DNA of 64,000 bases from Puccinia triticina (taxonomy: Eukaryota > Basidiomycota > Pucciniomycetes > Pucciniales > Pucciniaceae): assembly GCF_026914185.1 (NCBI RefSeq), contig NC_070564.1, forward strand, positions 1,240,001 through 1,304,000, read 5' to 3'. The stretch's first letter is position 1; each line of letters begins with the position of its first letter. Both the position numbers and the translations under genes were made by a program. Under the pieces are notes generated by a model. It saw nothing but the letters and a program-made list of their open reading frames with translations, was not told where the DNA came from and made no database searches. This document shows positions 1 to 10,185 of this stretch, piece after piece.

Positions 1-560
1 GTGGGCGTGTGGACTGACAGCCGCTGGTCCGCCCCCCGCGAGGGTCAGCCGTGGATTCCTCATCATTTCCGAGTCAGTCCCGCGTGGAGGTACTCCCCGG
101 GTGTATGAACACCCTATCCACCCAGTAAAAGACTGCGCACGCAGATGCACGCGAGGCCTGTCGGTCACTGAGTTTCCGCGGCATTTTCTTCAAATCCCGC
201 TCAAATCAATCCCGCTCAAATCCCCTCGAACTCCCAGCCAACTTTTGACTTTCACAGACTACAACACAACTCCACACCGGGTGCACTCCAAACCAAGCAG
301 CCATACAACTATGTACATAGCACAAACTCACAGTCGGAAAAGTCCCCACAACATCACACACCCTTAAAAAATTCTTGCCCTCAGATTCCTTCTCTTTGGT
401 GTTACACCGAAAAAGTCACAACTCTTGGCATTGTCATATTGAGCGCCTTTGAACACAATCAATCAAGTAGGTTGGGCAATAACTTATCTTTTTTGTTTTT
501 TGCTTTGTGGCTTGGTTTTGTATTAAGAAATATTGCACTGAAGAATACAAAATTGATATG
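1..560. other. No gene recognised
   Basis: GC-rich at the very start, then AT-rich from about 360. I see no recognisable coding sequence, repeat or RNA gene here. It lies downstream of the KDZ transposase on the minus strand and may hold the end of that transposon, but I could not identify a terminal inverted repeat. Confidence 0.3.
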
Positions 561-3500
561 GATACTTAGTGATGTAAATAAATGAAATGAACAAAAGACA
601 CAAGAGACAACAACAAAAACAAAAGGCAAAGGAAGCATAAGGCAAAACTAGCTGGGGTTGCCATGATCGTCATCTGGTAAGGCATGCTCGACCGCATTGA
701 GCAATGTGTTATTTTCAACAGATTCACCATCTGAGTCCTGTTCATTGAGCACCGTCTCCTCCAAGAGCAGATCAATGTCAGCTTCTGGGCATCGGTTGTA
801 GGAATTCTGTCTCAAGAATACAACTAATGCAAACCACTCAGCTGGCAATTTGTCCCGCTGCACAAAGCCCAAAGCAAGGAATTCTTTGACTGCCGGTACC
901 CACGCAAGCATTAACATTTCGTGCTTCTGTTGGACCAATTCCAACTTGTTGCTCACGATTCTCCTGGTGGGATATGTAACCTGACCAAACGAAGCTTCCA
1001 AGATAGTTTTGAGTTTGCTATCAACAGTGTCTAAAGAAGAAGTCAGTTTGAGACTCAAAAGCAATGGAGTATTGGCTGGGGAAATAACAACCTAATACAC
1101 ATTGATCAATGTTCCATTTCAGCTCGTTTCGGAAATGAATTGCCCATGACAAGCATCTTCGCAACTCAATCGCCAACTGCACCAGTTCCTCGTTTGCTCG
1201 GTCCAACCAAAGTGTGGCATGCATGCCAGTTCGCACAGTGGGGTCCACGGCCCAAGGGTCCTTTGATAAGCACAGATGACCATCGTTCCAGAATGGATCG
1301 TCCAGTTGAAGCTTGACAAACTCTTCATACCCGATTACTTGGTTTTCTGGTAGACTAAGCTGATCAGGGGCATGATTTTTCAGGTAATCTGTCCTGCGTT
1401 CGCAAAACGTCTTGAGGACTCGAGTGACTACCTTCTTCCGACGCGCAAGTGCTTCAAATATTTTCTCTTTCAGAACCGTTCCTAGCCGCTCCCCGCGTGC
1501 CTTGGAATCGCGCAGAGGTTGGGTCTCCCCTTGTATCTGAACGGCATACTTGTAGAGTGCACTTTTGGCGCTCCAGAGCAAGCCAAGTCGCCTTTCTTGT
1601 TCACCTGTACCCCAATCAGAAATGATTCAGATGGCTCATCTTTAATAAATAAGCAGAAGTTACTCACGGTTTCGTTCTGCCCCTTTGGTAGCGGAAAAGT
1701 ATGATCCAAGTTTTTCCGCTTCTTTGTCTTGCTTTTTCCGCAAGTCACATATTTCCTGCACCATTGCGAGTGTATGTGCTGAATTTGAGTAGGAAGTGGG
1801 ATTCGCTAGCCCTTCAACGAATGATTCACTTGTCGATTGCGGTAAACAAAGTTGTTAGATTGAATCAAAGGGTCACACTGATGGCATTGACGTACGCTAG
1901 TTCTTTCAAGGCTTCTCCCCTTTCAAAAAACTGCGCTTGCTCTTCCTTTTGAACGTGATCAGTCTGATTGCGTTCCATCTCAAATTCACACTGTTTCTGC
2001 CATTGAGACCGGAAAAAATCCTGTGTAAAGAATTGACCCAACTTGTGTGGGTTTGGATTGCAAAGAAGGTTTCTGATAGTTGCTTGTGATTGGATCCTTG
2101 TTGCAAGTGCATGTATCGCCTTCCTCTTCAATGTCAATACTATAATGAACAATTAAAATGGAGTAAAACAAAGAACATTGAGTTGGGAAATTTAACAAAT
2201 GAAGAGAGAAACCACGTACTTAGATTTTCTATTCCAAGCATGTTATGGAAAAGACTTCGATGGTTAATAGAACCCAAGCGACGATTTCTAGTTACGTGCC
2301 GGAGGGGCCCCACAAGGGGGGAATAATTAGACCAAAGGCGCTCTAATCCTTCTCCATCAGTTAATCCCCAGCCTTTGTTGTATCGTGGATTATACTGAAG
2401 TTGACACGGCTAATCGTGGACATAGGAGTGAAAGACGGCGGTTGCAAATTTGGTTCTTGGGAGGTGATCGGGTAAAAGAGAACGGGCTTCAAAGAATTTC
2501 TTTAGAGTACAACCAATGTCATATAAAACCCCTACCTTGACATCAGGATTGATGTCCTCAAACAACCTCTTGAGAATCGACATCGGAAGACCCCGCCCTT
2601 CGCCAGTCTTGTGGATATTGCAAAACAATATCACCGAGTCATGCCGGCAGCAGCACCCAAACAGTCCAGTGTCATCGCAGCCTTTCCAAGAGCTTGCGTT
2701 TTGGCGGTCATCGGCAGCTTTATGCTGCTCGGTGCAGCGGTCTTTCTGATTTTCAGAACCAGAAGCACATCAGCCACTGACAGCCACTGATGACAAAGAT
2801 GATGTAAGTGTTAAAGATCTTACCGCTGTTTGTGATACCTTCTTGGCTCTCTCAGCTTCAAGGATCTCAGCATTCAAATTGGTGATCTCTTCAGGCCGAA
2901 TAAAAAAGGAATGATTTTCAACTGGCAAATAGTTTTTGGAAGCTCGCTCGTGGTGCCGGTGCTGGAAATTGCTGTCCATGCATATAAATATTTGGTGGTT
3001 ATCAATTGGGAGCGAGGGAGTTTTGAATTGATTGGAGGACGGCTGCGGAGGATTATTTACTTCTTGGTTATTTGACTCGTGCAGCGGTGTGGAACTACTC
3101 TTGGGATGAATAGAGCTGGAGAGGGAATGGTGCTTTAATGGGCTGCCTCTCTGGGAACAAGAAAAAGAATATAAGAGTGTGGACTCTTATGGAAAGGTGT
3201 GGCTATAGAGGATTCTTGAGGTTTGTCTAAGGGTTTACTTTCTACTAATCTAATAGCAAGTTAAAGGTAATGTAAAGTCTGTCCAACCTGATATATTTGG
3301 CATAGACTTATCAAGCTTGTCCACTCTGATTTAATGGCATAAGCTAGGCTAGTGAATGGTGACCAGTGATCTGAATTACTTTGACAGGATCTGATGGGGA
3401 ATAAATGAAGAGGAAAACAACCCAGTTTATATACACAAGAAAGAGGAGCCATGAGGAAACAAGGATAACCTGCAGGGAAGCATAGAACATTCTACTTCTA

Positions 3501-3657
3501 TAGGATGAAACAGCCATGTGGTCAGAGTAGTGGTTCAAGGAGTCACATGATGGTGTAATAGTGGGTGGGGATGATGCCATCTTCTGGGGGCTATGGTGCA
3601 ATCTTCCTAGTTGGAGGAGGGGATATGTGAGACATAAAAGGGGTAGAATATTCTATG

Positions 3658-3772
3658 ATCTAAGATAGGAGGAGTTATGAGTTTCAGGAAGTGTTTCAGG
3701 AAGAAGTAATCTAAGGATCTAAGATAGGAGGAGTCAGGTGTTTCATGAAGTGTTTCAGGAAGTAATAATCTA
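3658..3772. repeat. Tandem duplication, about 58-bp unit, two copies
   Basis: Two diverged copies begin GATCTAAGATAGGAGGAG and run through GTGTTTCAGGAAG. They are purine-rich on the plus strand and lie within the non-coding block of the KDZ gene. Confidence 0.75.
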
Positions 3773-4277
3773 GGCGGGGTTTGGGGCTATGTCTAGCATA
3801 ATGTGTATCATGTTGGGTTTGGAGGGTGAAGGGTTTCAAGGGTGCTTATACATCTTTGAGCACATGGTTCTAAGGAAACACTAGAAGAAGGGGGTAAAAT
3901 GTGATCTGGGTAGATGTTTGAGACTAGGAAGAGGGTTTATCCAAGAGAGGGAGAGTGTGGGAAGAGGGAATACTATTATCCAGGGTATTTCCATTGAGTG
4001 GGGATGTTGAGGGGCTTGGGCTTTGCTGACAAGGGGGCCAGAGGTATGGGATTTATTCTTGAGGTGTGACAGCATTGTGATTGATGGTTGCTGGTTTTCT
4101 GGGTAGATCAGGATTGGCTTACCACAGCGGTATATTGACATGCGGCGGATTGTTGGTGTGCGGCGGATCATGTTGAGTTGTCTGTTAGTCTGCTACCATG
4201 ATGTATCACCACAGTATGGAGGGCTGTTGGATCGACCCATGAGCACTACCAACCAACCACCCAGCTGGCAGCCACAA

Positions 4278-4362
4278 GCGTCTGTAGCCTAGTTGGTAAA
4301 GGCAGCACTCTAGTATGTGTCTCAGCATAGCTGAGGTCGTGAGTTTGACTCTCACCAGACAC
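4278..4362 (+). tRNA. tRNA-like sequence (class II shape), likely tRNA-derived
   Basis: It folds as an acceptor stem GCGTCTG/CAGACAC with one mismatch, a D-arm carrying an exact A-box (TAGCCTAGTTGG), a short arm around TCTAGTAT, a long variable arm CTCAGCATAGCTGAG, and a perfect T-arm GTGAG/CTCAC. The apparent anticodon loop has 8 nt, so I assign no amino acid. It shares the D-arm and the AGCACT..CTAGTAT segment with the two tRNA-like copies in the TRIM LTRs at 5.7-6.3 kb, so both probably descend from one tRNA-derived family. Confidence 0.45.
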
Positions 4363-5689
4363 ATCTTCATTTTACAGTCTCTACAGATCATTGAACAAGG
4401 TGTTATCACAGTTCTGCGGTAGATTATTAACTGGGCTATTGCTTGATTGCGAAGGCGAGATATCGCGTGGCAAGGAGACACCAAAACACGCCGGGCAGGA
4501 TTGCTGTGCCAATGTATCTTGTTTTGTAATTGACGTGATAGCTTGGACTAGACTTTCTTGCATGCTCTTCAACGTACAATAAGCATTGATAGCGCCTGAT
4601 ATATTGCGACGGAGCTCGCGGGGCTAAACATGGTTAATTGAGACAGTTGCTCAGTAGTTCAACCAAATTAATCGTTCGTACCTTGTTAGAGTTCTTAGCA
4701 TGAAGCCTTGTGGAGATAGACTCGTTCCAGCGTTGCAATACCTTTGAAAAAGGTGTGGCGTGACAATTGCAAATGTTCCATAGCAGGTCGTAGAAGTTCA
4801 GTAATTGGACAGAGAAAGCAGTCTGCGGAAGAACAGGAGTGCTTGAAAGATAACCATTGGCAAGTAGGCGAACCGGATCCGGAGAGCATTCACAGAAAGT
4901 GAATTTCACTCGCTTTTGTCCTACAAATGGGATAAATTGTTTCTGAGTGGTTAAGCAGGCAAGCGAGATGAACACAAGCTTTACGACATACCCATTAGAT
5001 CGATCAAGTCCACCTCCCTGACCTTGTGTTGATCAGGTAGACAGTTGCATACAACTCCTGAGAAATCGTCAAAAGCACACGGAAGCGTCCAGTCGTTCGT
5101 TTTTTTTTTTCAAGTGGAGATATACTGGGAATAGAACAGACATGACCTCCTTCCAATTGCGATGCTTTTGCTGTTGAATCTGTTGCTTGTGCAGAGACCG
5201 TAGGCGAGCCAGTGATGCTGCATTTTCTTCATTCATTATGTCATCTTGATCTTCCCAAAGAAAGTTTTCCGAGAAGCCTAAGGGATCCGTGTCTTGATTG
5301 GGAAAGATTGGAGCCAAGGAGTCCTCCGGTAAATCATTTGGATGATTGCGAGTGGTGCATCTTCTTGTACGGCGTCCAATTTCTGCATTCGTCCTTTTCT
5401 GAAAAGCGAGTCGGAATTGTTTCTGAGAGCGTGTTTCGGTGATAGGAAGTCGCAAGCCGTAATGGAATTGATAAAGATTTTTGCAAGGCGGCATTGATTC
5501 CTTTACTAGATGATGATTGGTTTGGACAAGGTATGTATGACAAGGAATGAGCTGAGGTTTGTTAAGCTGATAAGGTTTGTCGTGGATAAGGTTTGTCGTG
5601 GATAAGGTTTGTTGTGGATAAAGTCGCCTTGAAAATTTGCCAGCCCCCGCCGGAGTTGACAAAACATGGCAGCTTGAACACTTGATTTT

Positions 5690-5771
5690 TGTTAAAACTA
5701 ACAATGCATTTTGCAGACGCTTAGCAGAAAATGATTGACTTGGGCAGGATTTGAACCAGCGACCTTAGCTT

Positions 5772-5824
<53 letters not shown>

Positions 5825-5874
5825 CCATGCCTGATGTGTTGATTTTGACCACTGAGGATTACAACATTTCAACA
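5690..5874 (-). repeat. TRIM LTR, 185 bp (downstream LTR in element orientation)
   Basis: Begins TGTTAAAACTAAC and ends CATTTCAACA on the plus strand, and appears identical to 6139-6323. It contains the tRNA-like sequence at 5737-5825. Confidence 0.88.
5737..5825 (-). tRNA. tRNA-like sequence in TRIM LTR (copy 1)
   Basis: The minus strand folds with a perfect acceptor stem GACTTGG/CCAAGTC, an exact A-box TAGCCTAGTTGG and a B-box GGTTCAAATCC. The T-stem has one T/T mismatch. A GCACT/AGTGT stem carries an 8-nt loop TCTAGTAT, and a strong hairpin CTTAGCTT-C-AAGCTAAG fits a long variable arm. Read instead as a class I tRNA, the hairpin loop would carry TCA and leave a 19-nt insertion after the D-arm. 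The anticodon is therefore ambiguous. Both Pol III internal boxes are intact, so transcription is plausible, but function as a tRNA is not shown. Confidence 0.55.
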
Positions 5875-6138
5875 CACCTCCTTAATCCACAGTGGGAGAA
5901 TAGGAGACCCTGAAGTCAATCATTCCTGAGCTAGTCTATACAGTGAGAATGCATATTGCATAAGTGGATTTTGCATATTCCAAAGTAGGGTTATACCCCA
6001 AAGCTGCATATGGCAGAAGTGGATTTTGCATATTCCAAAGTAGGGTTATACCCCAAAGCTGCATATTGCATAAGTACAATATTGCATAATCTCATGTAAA
6101 TGCATATCATGCGCATAGCACATTTCGACTGTTAATCG

Positions 6139-6220
6139 TGTTAAAACTAACAATGCATTTTGCAGACGCTTAGCAGAAAATGATTGACTTGGGCAGGATT
6201 TGAACCAGCGACCTTAGCTT

Positions 6221-6273
<53 letters not shown>

Positions 6274-6323
6274 CCATGCCTGATGTGTTGATTTTGACCA
6301 CTGAGGATTACAACATTTCAACA
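6139..6323 (-). repeat. TRIM LTR, 185 bp (upstream LTR in element orientation)
   Basis: Second copy of the LTR, with TG..CA ends, followed directly by the ATTTT target duplication at 6324-6328. It contains the tRNA-like sequence at 6186-6274. Confidence 0.88.
6186..6274 (-). tRNA. tRNA-like sequence in TRIM LTR (copy 2)
   Basis: Same sequence and fold as 5737-5825: perfect 7-bp acceptor stem, exact A-box, matching B-box, long variable-arm-like hairpin. Two identical copies exist because the LTR is duplicated, so it reads as part of the element and not as a host tRNA cluster. Confidence 0.55.
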
Positions 6324-6462
6324 ATTTTCCCCATGTCCAAGTATCCCAATGTCAAAGTATACATCAAGAAATATAAAATAAAATGTGACATTTCTTCACA
6401 AGATGACCATTGTCTTTTTTTTCAAAGAATGCTCCTGAAGTTTTGAGCAAAAATAATTGCCA

Positions 6463-7244
6463 AGTCTTCTTGGTTATGAGTCTTCTTGGACTCAAGTTCT
6501 CAAGACACATGGACTAGTTGGGGAATATAGAAGCTATCTGGATAGTTCAAAAGCTTGGATTAAATGTTCATGAAGCTTATGAATAAATAATCCAAGTTTT
6601 TTAATGAAAAAAAAAGATCAAATATAAGAGAAACTGTGAGTGCACACTGGAAATGTGTGCTTTTGTTAAACATCCATAAATTTTAAGTGGCACATGTTAT
6701 TTGGGGTATATGGATTCTATCTGGATAGTTCAAAAAACTTGTATTCTTTATTCATAAGATTCATGAACAATCAATCCAAGCTTTTGAACCATCCAGATAG
6801 CTTCCATATATCCCAAACAACATGTGCCACTTGAAATTATGGATGTTTAACAAAACCACACATTTCCAGTGTGCACTCCCAGTTTCTCTTATAGTTAACC
6901 TTTCTTCTTCAATAAAAAAACTTGTATTATTTATTCATAAGCTTCATGAAAATTTAATCCAAGCTTTGAACTATCCAGATAGCTTCTGTATACCCCAAAC
7001 AACATGTGCCACTTTAAATTAGCAATGTTTAATAAAACCACACATTTCCAGTGTGCACTCACAGTTTATCTTAAGTATATTTAATAATTTTTTCTTCATT
7101 ACAAAACTTGGATTATTTATTCATACATAAGCTTCATGAAAATTTAATCCAAGCTTTTGAACTATCCAGATAGCTTCTTTAATCCCCAACTAGTCCATGT
7201 GTCTTGAGAACTTTGGTCCAAGAAGACTTATAACCAACAAGACT
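6463..7244. repeat. 782-bp AT-rich foldback element
   Basis: The ends are imperfect inverted repeats of about 150 bp (AGTCTTCTTGGTTAT at 6463, ATAACCAACAAGACT at 7244). Inside are further inverted copies of the segments around CTATCTGGATAGTTC and GGCACATGTT (6700-6840 and 6960-7170). It is non-coding. It resembles a MITE or foldback element that has duplicated its arms internally. I did not find a clean target duplication. Confidence 0.7.
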
Positions 7245-7291
7245 ACGCAACACTTGTTTCGTCAAAATTAAAACCATAGAACATTTAAAAG

Positions 7292-7720
7292 ATGATAATC
7301 AATTTTGAATTATTCAAAGAAATATATGCACAGAAACTGGACGCCGATAGGCTCCGGAAGCTGACCAAACAGATCGGCAAAAACCAACTGGTCATCGACT
7401 TGAGGTACCAAGACATCCAAACTGAAAAAAACACTCTGCATTTTACATACATTGCTAATCCGCGTGCTTCTTTATTTGTGGACCAGCTGGAAACGCGTAG
7501 GCCTGTCCTGGATGGTGGCCATGAACCAATGGACTCTCACGGACACCCAAGTCAATTAAGGTATTGCCACCATCCTTTCTCTTTTCTTTCCGGTTGATAA
7601 TAACGATTGGGTTTGGGATTGGTTGAAAAAATTAGAGACACTAGACGAGCTGAGCGAGTCGTGTTCGGAATTCCTGGTCCATGCGACAGATTAGGAAGGC
7701 TTGTGTCAAGGCATCAACAA
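7292..7720 (+). pseudogene. HIS6: HIS6/HisA-like isomerase fragment with two introns retained
   Basis: Three exon-like blocks read as the C-terminal half of fungal HIS6, the phosphoribosylformimino-AICAR ribotide isomerase of histidine synthesis. Block 1 (7292-7404) has RLRKLTKQIGKNQLVIDL. Block 2 (7487-7560) has WMVAMNQWTLTDTQVN. Block 3 (7636-7720) has ETLDELSESCSEFLVHATD then EGLCQGIN. Introns 7405-7486 and 7561-7635 have GT..AG borders and keep phase. One in-frame TAA sits where a glutamine is expected, and one TAG sits between ATD and EGLC. The N-terminal half is missing, and the fragment ends exactly at a MITE. Retained introns mean a DNA-level copy, not a retrocopy. Identification rests on family recognition from memory. 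Confidence 0.65.
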
Positions 7721-7934
7721 TGCTGCGACGGCGGATTGCTCTTGAAGTATCAACATATTTGTACTGTCGGATTACGCGGAATCCGACAGTACAAATGTGT
7801 TGATACTGTGCCCAAAACCTGCTTACAGGGCGAGTACCTGTTGAGTACCTGAACCAACATATTCGTACTGTCGGATTCCGCGTAATCCGACAGTACAAAT
7901 ATGTTGATAATGTAAAGACCCGCCGTCGCAGCAT
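7720..7934. mobile_element. 215-bp MITE carrying two hairpins
   Basis: The terminal inverted repeat is ATGCTGCGACGGCGG at 7720 and its complement ending at 7934. Inside are two separate palindromes built on TGTACTGTCGGATT (7747-7805 and 7850-7907), about 26 bp per arm. It truncates the HIS6-like fragment. No exact target duplication was seen. Confidence 0.7.
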
Positions 7935-8295
7935 CCCAAAGATCTCCGCAAGTTTTTAAACCAGCTTGGCGAAAGACATTCCTTTTTGAAGCTGGGTTGG
8001 GAGGAGTTCATTAGTAGGTGTGCCTCCAAGTTCTGGCGGGCGTTAGTTCACACAGCTTGCTGGCCAGAAGACCAATGAAGCGATGTATAGAGCCGTCACA
8101 TAGAGCACTTTTAAAAACAACAGGCACTCGCAAGCAGCACGTGCGCCTTAGACACTTCAGCTTTCAACGTTGTGCCATTCGAGGCGGTGGGGCCATAAGA
8201 CTGTTTCTCACAGCGTTCTCCGCATCTATGAGGGAGGTTTGGTGATAGAGCCTAACTTGGGCTTCATTGTAACATATTTATGTCTTGCGGACTAC
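7935..8295. other. Unassigned flank of the large inverted-arm element
   Basis: Short open stretches on the plus strand (around 7960-8080 with WEEFISRCASKFWRALVHTA) look gene-like but are broken by stops. I recognise no family. Confidence 0.25.
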
Positions 8296-8639
8296 CACTG
8301 CCAGCATTTAAGCCTCGGATGCGCGCATCCCCGTCAATCTGGGATGCACGCAACCGATTTAACATTGGTTGCGCATATCCGATGCAATCCGCATCCGAGT
8401 TGACATCGGGGGACAGTAACCCAAGGGTTTTGCCACCTGATTCAAACTCGGCTGGTCCGCGGCCAAGCCAAAATCAGCAGGCTGTCTGACCGACGAAGTA
8501 AATTCCTCGATCAGTGGCCAGCCGAGTTAACCTCGGCCGCCACCAACCGAGCAATGGAAGCTCGGTTGACAGCTCAAGCGAGCTTTCATCTGATATGAAA
8601 GCTCGGTTACGGACCCACCGAGTAAAATGAACATTGGTG

Positions 8640-8830
8640 GGTCAATCACCGAGGATTTCAAATGATCGGTGGGTAAATCACCGATGATTTCGAATCATCG
8701 GTGGGTAAATCACCGATGATTTCGAATCATCGGTGGGTAAATCACCGATGATTTCGAATCATCGGTGGGTAAATCACCAATGATTTCGAATCATCGGTGA
8801 GTCAACAGCTGATGATTTTGAATCATCGGC
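8640..8830. repeat. 32-bp palindromic tandem array
   Basis: The unit contains ACCGATGATTTCGAATCATCGGT, an almost perfect 23-bp palindrome whose core is GATGATTTCGAATCATC. It is repeated about five times with a 32-bp period. The counterpart at 53399-53545 has fewer intact copies. Confidence 0.85.
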
Positions 8831-8999
8831 TGTTCCACCCTCCTCGGAGAACTTTCCCGGGGAGGAGCCCTCCGGCAGTTAGCACGTCGAGCCACAGTGG
8901 CCGGAGCAGTCTGCTCGCTGGTCCAAGTACTCGACTCGCCGGTCCAAGCAGACTGCTCAGACTAGCGAGCAGTGCTGCCCGATCACGTACAGGTACTAT

Positions 9000-10140
9000 A
9001 CCCGCTTCGCCAGCAGGTTAACCTGTCGAGCTGCTGGCCGAGCAGGTCAACCTGCAGGCCAAGCAGGTTCAGGTACCTGGCCAGCGAGCAGGTCAACCTG
9101 CTGGCCAAGCAGGTAACAGTACCTGGTCGGCGAGCAGGCTGACCTACTCGCCGAGCAGGTAAAAGCTTGTCGAGCAGGTACTTTTACCTGCTCGGCCATT
9201 AGCATAACCTGCTTGTCGAGCATGTACGGTTACAGGTACTTGCTCCGACTCGGCCAGCAGGTCAACCTGCTGGCCAGGAAACAGTACCTGCTCGGCGAGC
9301 AGGTTGACCTACTCGCCGAGCAGGTAAAAGCTCGCCGAGCAGGTAAAAGCTCGCCGAGCAGGTAAAAGCTCGCCGAGCAGGTATTTCTACCTGCTCGGCC
9401 ATCAACCTGGTCGCCCGGCAGGTACAGTTACAGGTACCTGCTCCGGCTCGGCCAGCGGGTCATCCTGCTGGCCAAGTAGGTAACAGTACCTGCTTGGCGA
9501 GCAGGTTGACCTACTTGCCGAGCAGGTAAAAGCTTGCCGAGCAGGTACTTTTACCTGCTCGGCCATCGGGATGACCTGCTCGCTGAGCAGGTACAGTTAC
9601 AGGTACCTGCTCCGGCTCGGCCAGCGGGTCATCCTACTGGCCAAGCAGGTAACAGCTCGCCGAGCAGGTATTTTCACCTGCTCGGCTATCAACCTGGTCG
9701 CCGGGCAGGTACAGTTACACGTACCTTCTCCGGCTCGGCCAGCGGGTCATCCTGCTGGCCAAGCAGGTAACAGTACCTGCTTGGTGAGCTTTTCCCTGCT
9801 CGCCGAGTAGGTCAACCTGCTCGCCGAGCAGGTATTTTTACCTGCTCGGCCATCAGGATGACCTGCCCGCCGAGCAGGTGCTTTTACCTGCTTGGTAAGC
9901 AGGTTGACCTGATCTTCAAGCAGATACCTGTAGCCGCTTCGAAGCGGGAACAAGTACCTGCTCGCCCAGCAGGTACTGTTACCTGCTTGGCCAGTTGACC
10001 TGCTGGCCGCGCCGGAGCAGGTACCTGTAACTGTACCTGCTCAGCGAGCAGGTCATCCCGATGGCCGAGCAGGTAAAAGTACCTGCTTGGCGAGCTTTTA
10101 CCTGCTCGGCAACCATGTAGGTCATAACCTGCCAGTGCTA
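9000..10140. repeat. AGCAGGT/ACCTGCT inverted-repeat-rich block
   Basis: Dozens of AGCAGGT and ACCTGCT heptamers in alternating orientation, often separated by AAAAGCTCGCCG or GGTACCTG-type spacers. Many local hairpins are possible. Matching block: 52262-53215. Short open frames here are artefacts of the repeats. Confidence 0.8.
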
Positions 10141-10185
10141 GCCAATTCCTGAGGGCAAATCTCCGCAGGCAAACTGCTAAAACTG

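Larger units (their letters stand above)
3151..4384. other. 1.2-kb non-coding block inside the KDZ gene
   Basis: The KDZ reading frame stops at a GTAG donor (minus strand, 4384) and resumes after a pyrimidine-rich CCCAG acceptor (3151). The block is therefore either an unusually long intron or an insertion now spliced like one. It contains a two-copy tandem duplication (3658-3772) and a tRNA-like sequence on the plus strand (4278-4362). No protein is recognisable. I found no flanking target duplication. Confidence 0.5.
648..5704 (-). pseudogene. KDZ-superfamily DNA transposase (CxC1-type), multi-exon, interrupted
   Basis: Minus-strand pieces read in order as one KDZ (Kyakuja-Dileera-Zisupton) transposase. 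A cysteine-rich CxC1 N-terminal domain lies at about 4682-5690, with CNC and FCECSPDPVRLL motifs. CPACFG is near 4480. The DDE core starts near 2980 with MDSNFQHRHH, followed by CDDTGLFGCCCRHD near 2660 and VGVLYDIGCTLKKFF near 2510. The long alpha-helical C-terminus runs to 648. The gaps behave as introns: donor GTATGTCG at 4990 with acceptor at 4943, donor at 4681, and acceptor at 4624. Defects seen are a frame change at a T-run (5100-5110), a TAG replacing the usual W codon after FHSYVHD near 2418, a 1.2-kb block at 3151-4384 in place of a short intron, and a TRIM at 5690 that cuts the 5' end. KDZ enzymes move DNA transposons in basidiomycetes. Family assignment is confident; activity is unlikely. 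Confidence 0.85.
5690..6323 (-). mobile_element. TRIM-like LTR retroelement with tRNA-like sequence in each LTR
   Basis: Two direct 185-bp repeats (5690-5874 and 6139-6323) both begin TG and end CA and have TGTT/AACA tips. The element is flanked by a perfect 5-bp duplication ATTTT (5685-5689 and 6324-6328). The internal 264 bp has no coding capacity and holds a 55-bp unit repeated about 2.3 times (5951-6070). On the minus strand a purine tract AAGGAGGTG precedes the downstream LTR, which favours minus orientation. I could not recognise a primer binding site. The size and lack of genes fit a terminal-repeat retrotransposon in miniature. The two LTRs appear identical by eye, which implies a recent insertion. 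It sits in the 5' part of the KDZ transposase gene. Confidence 0.88.
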
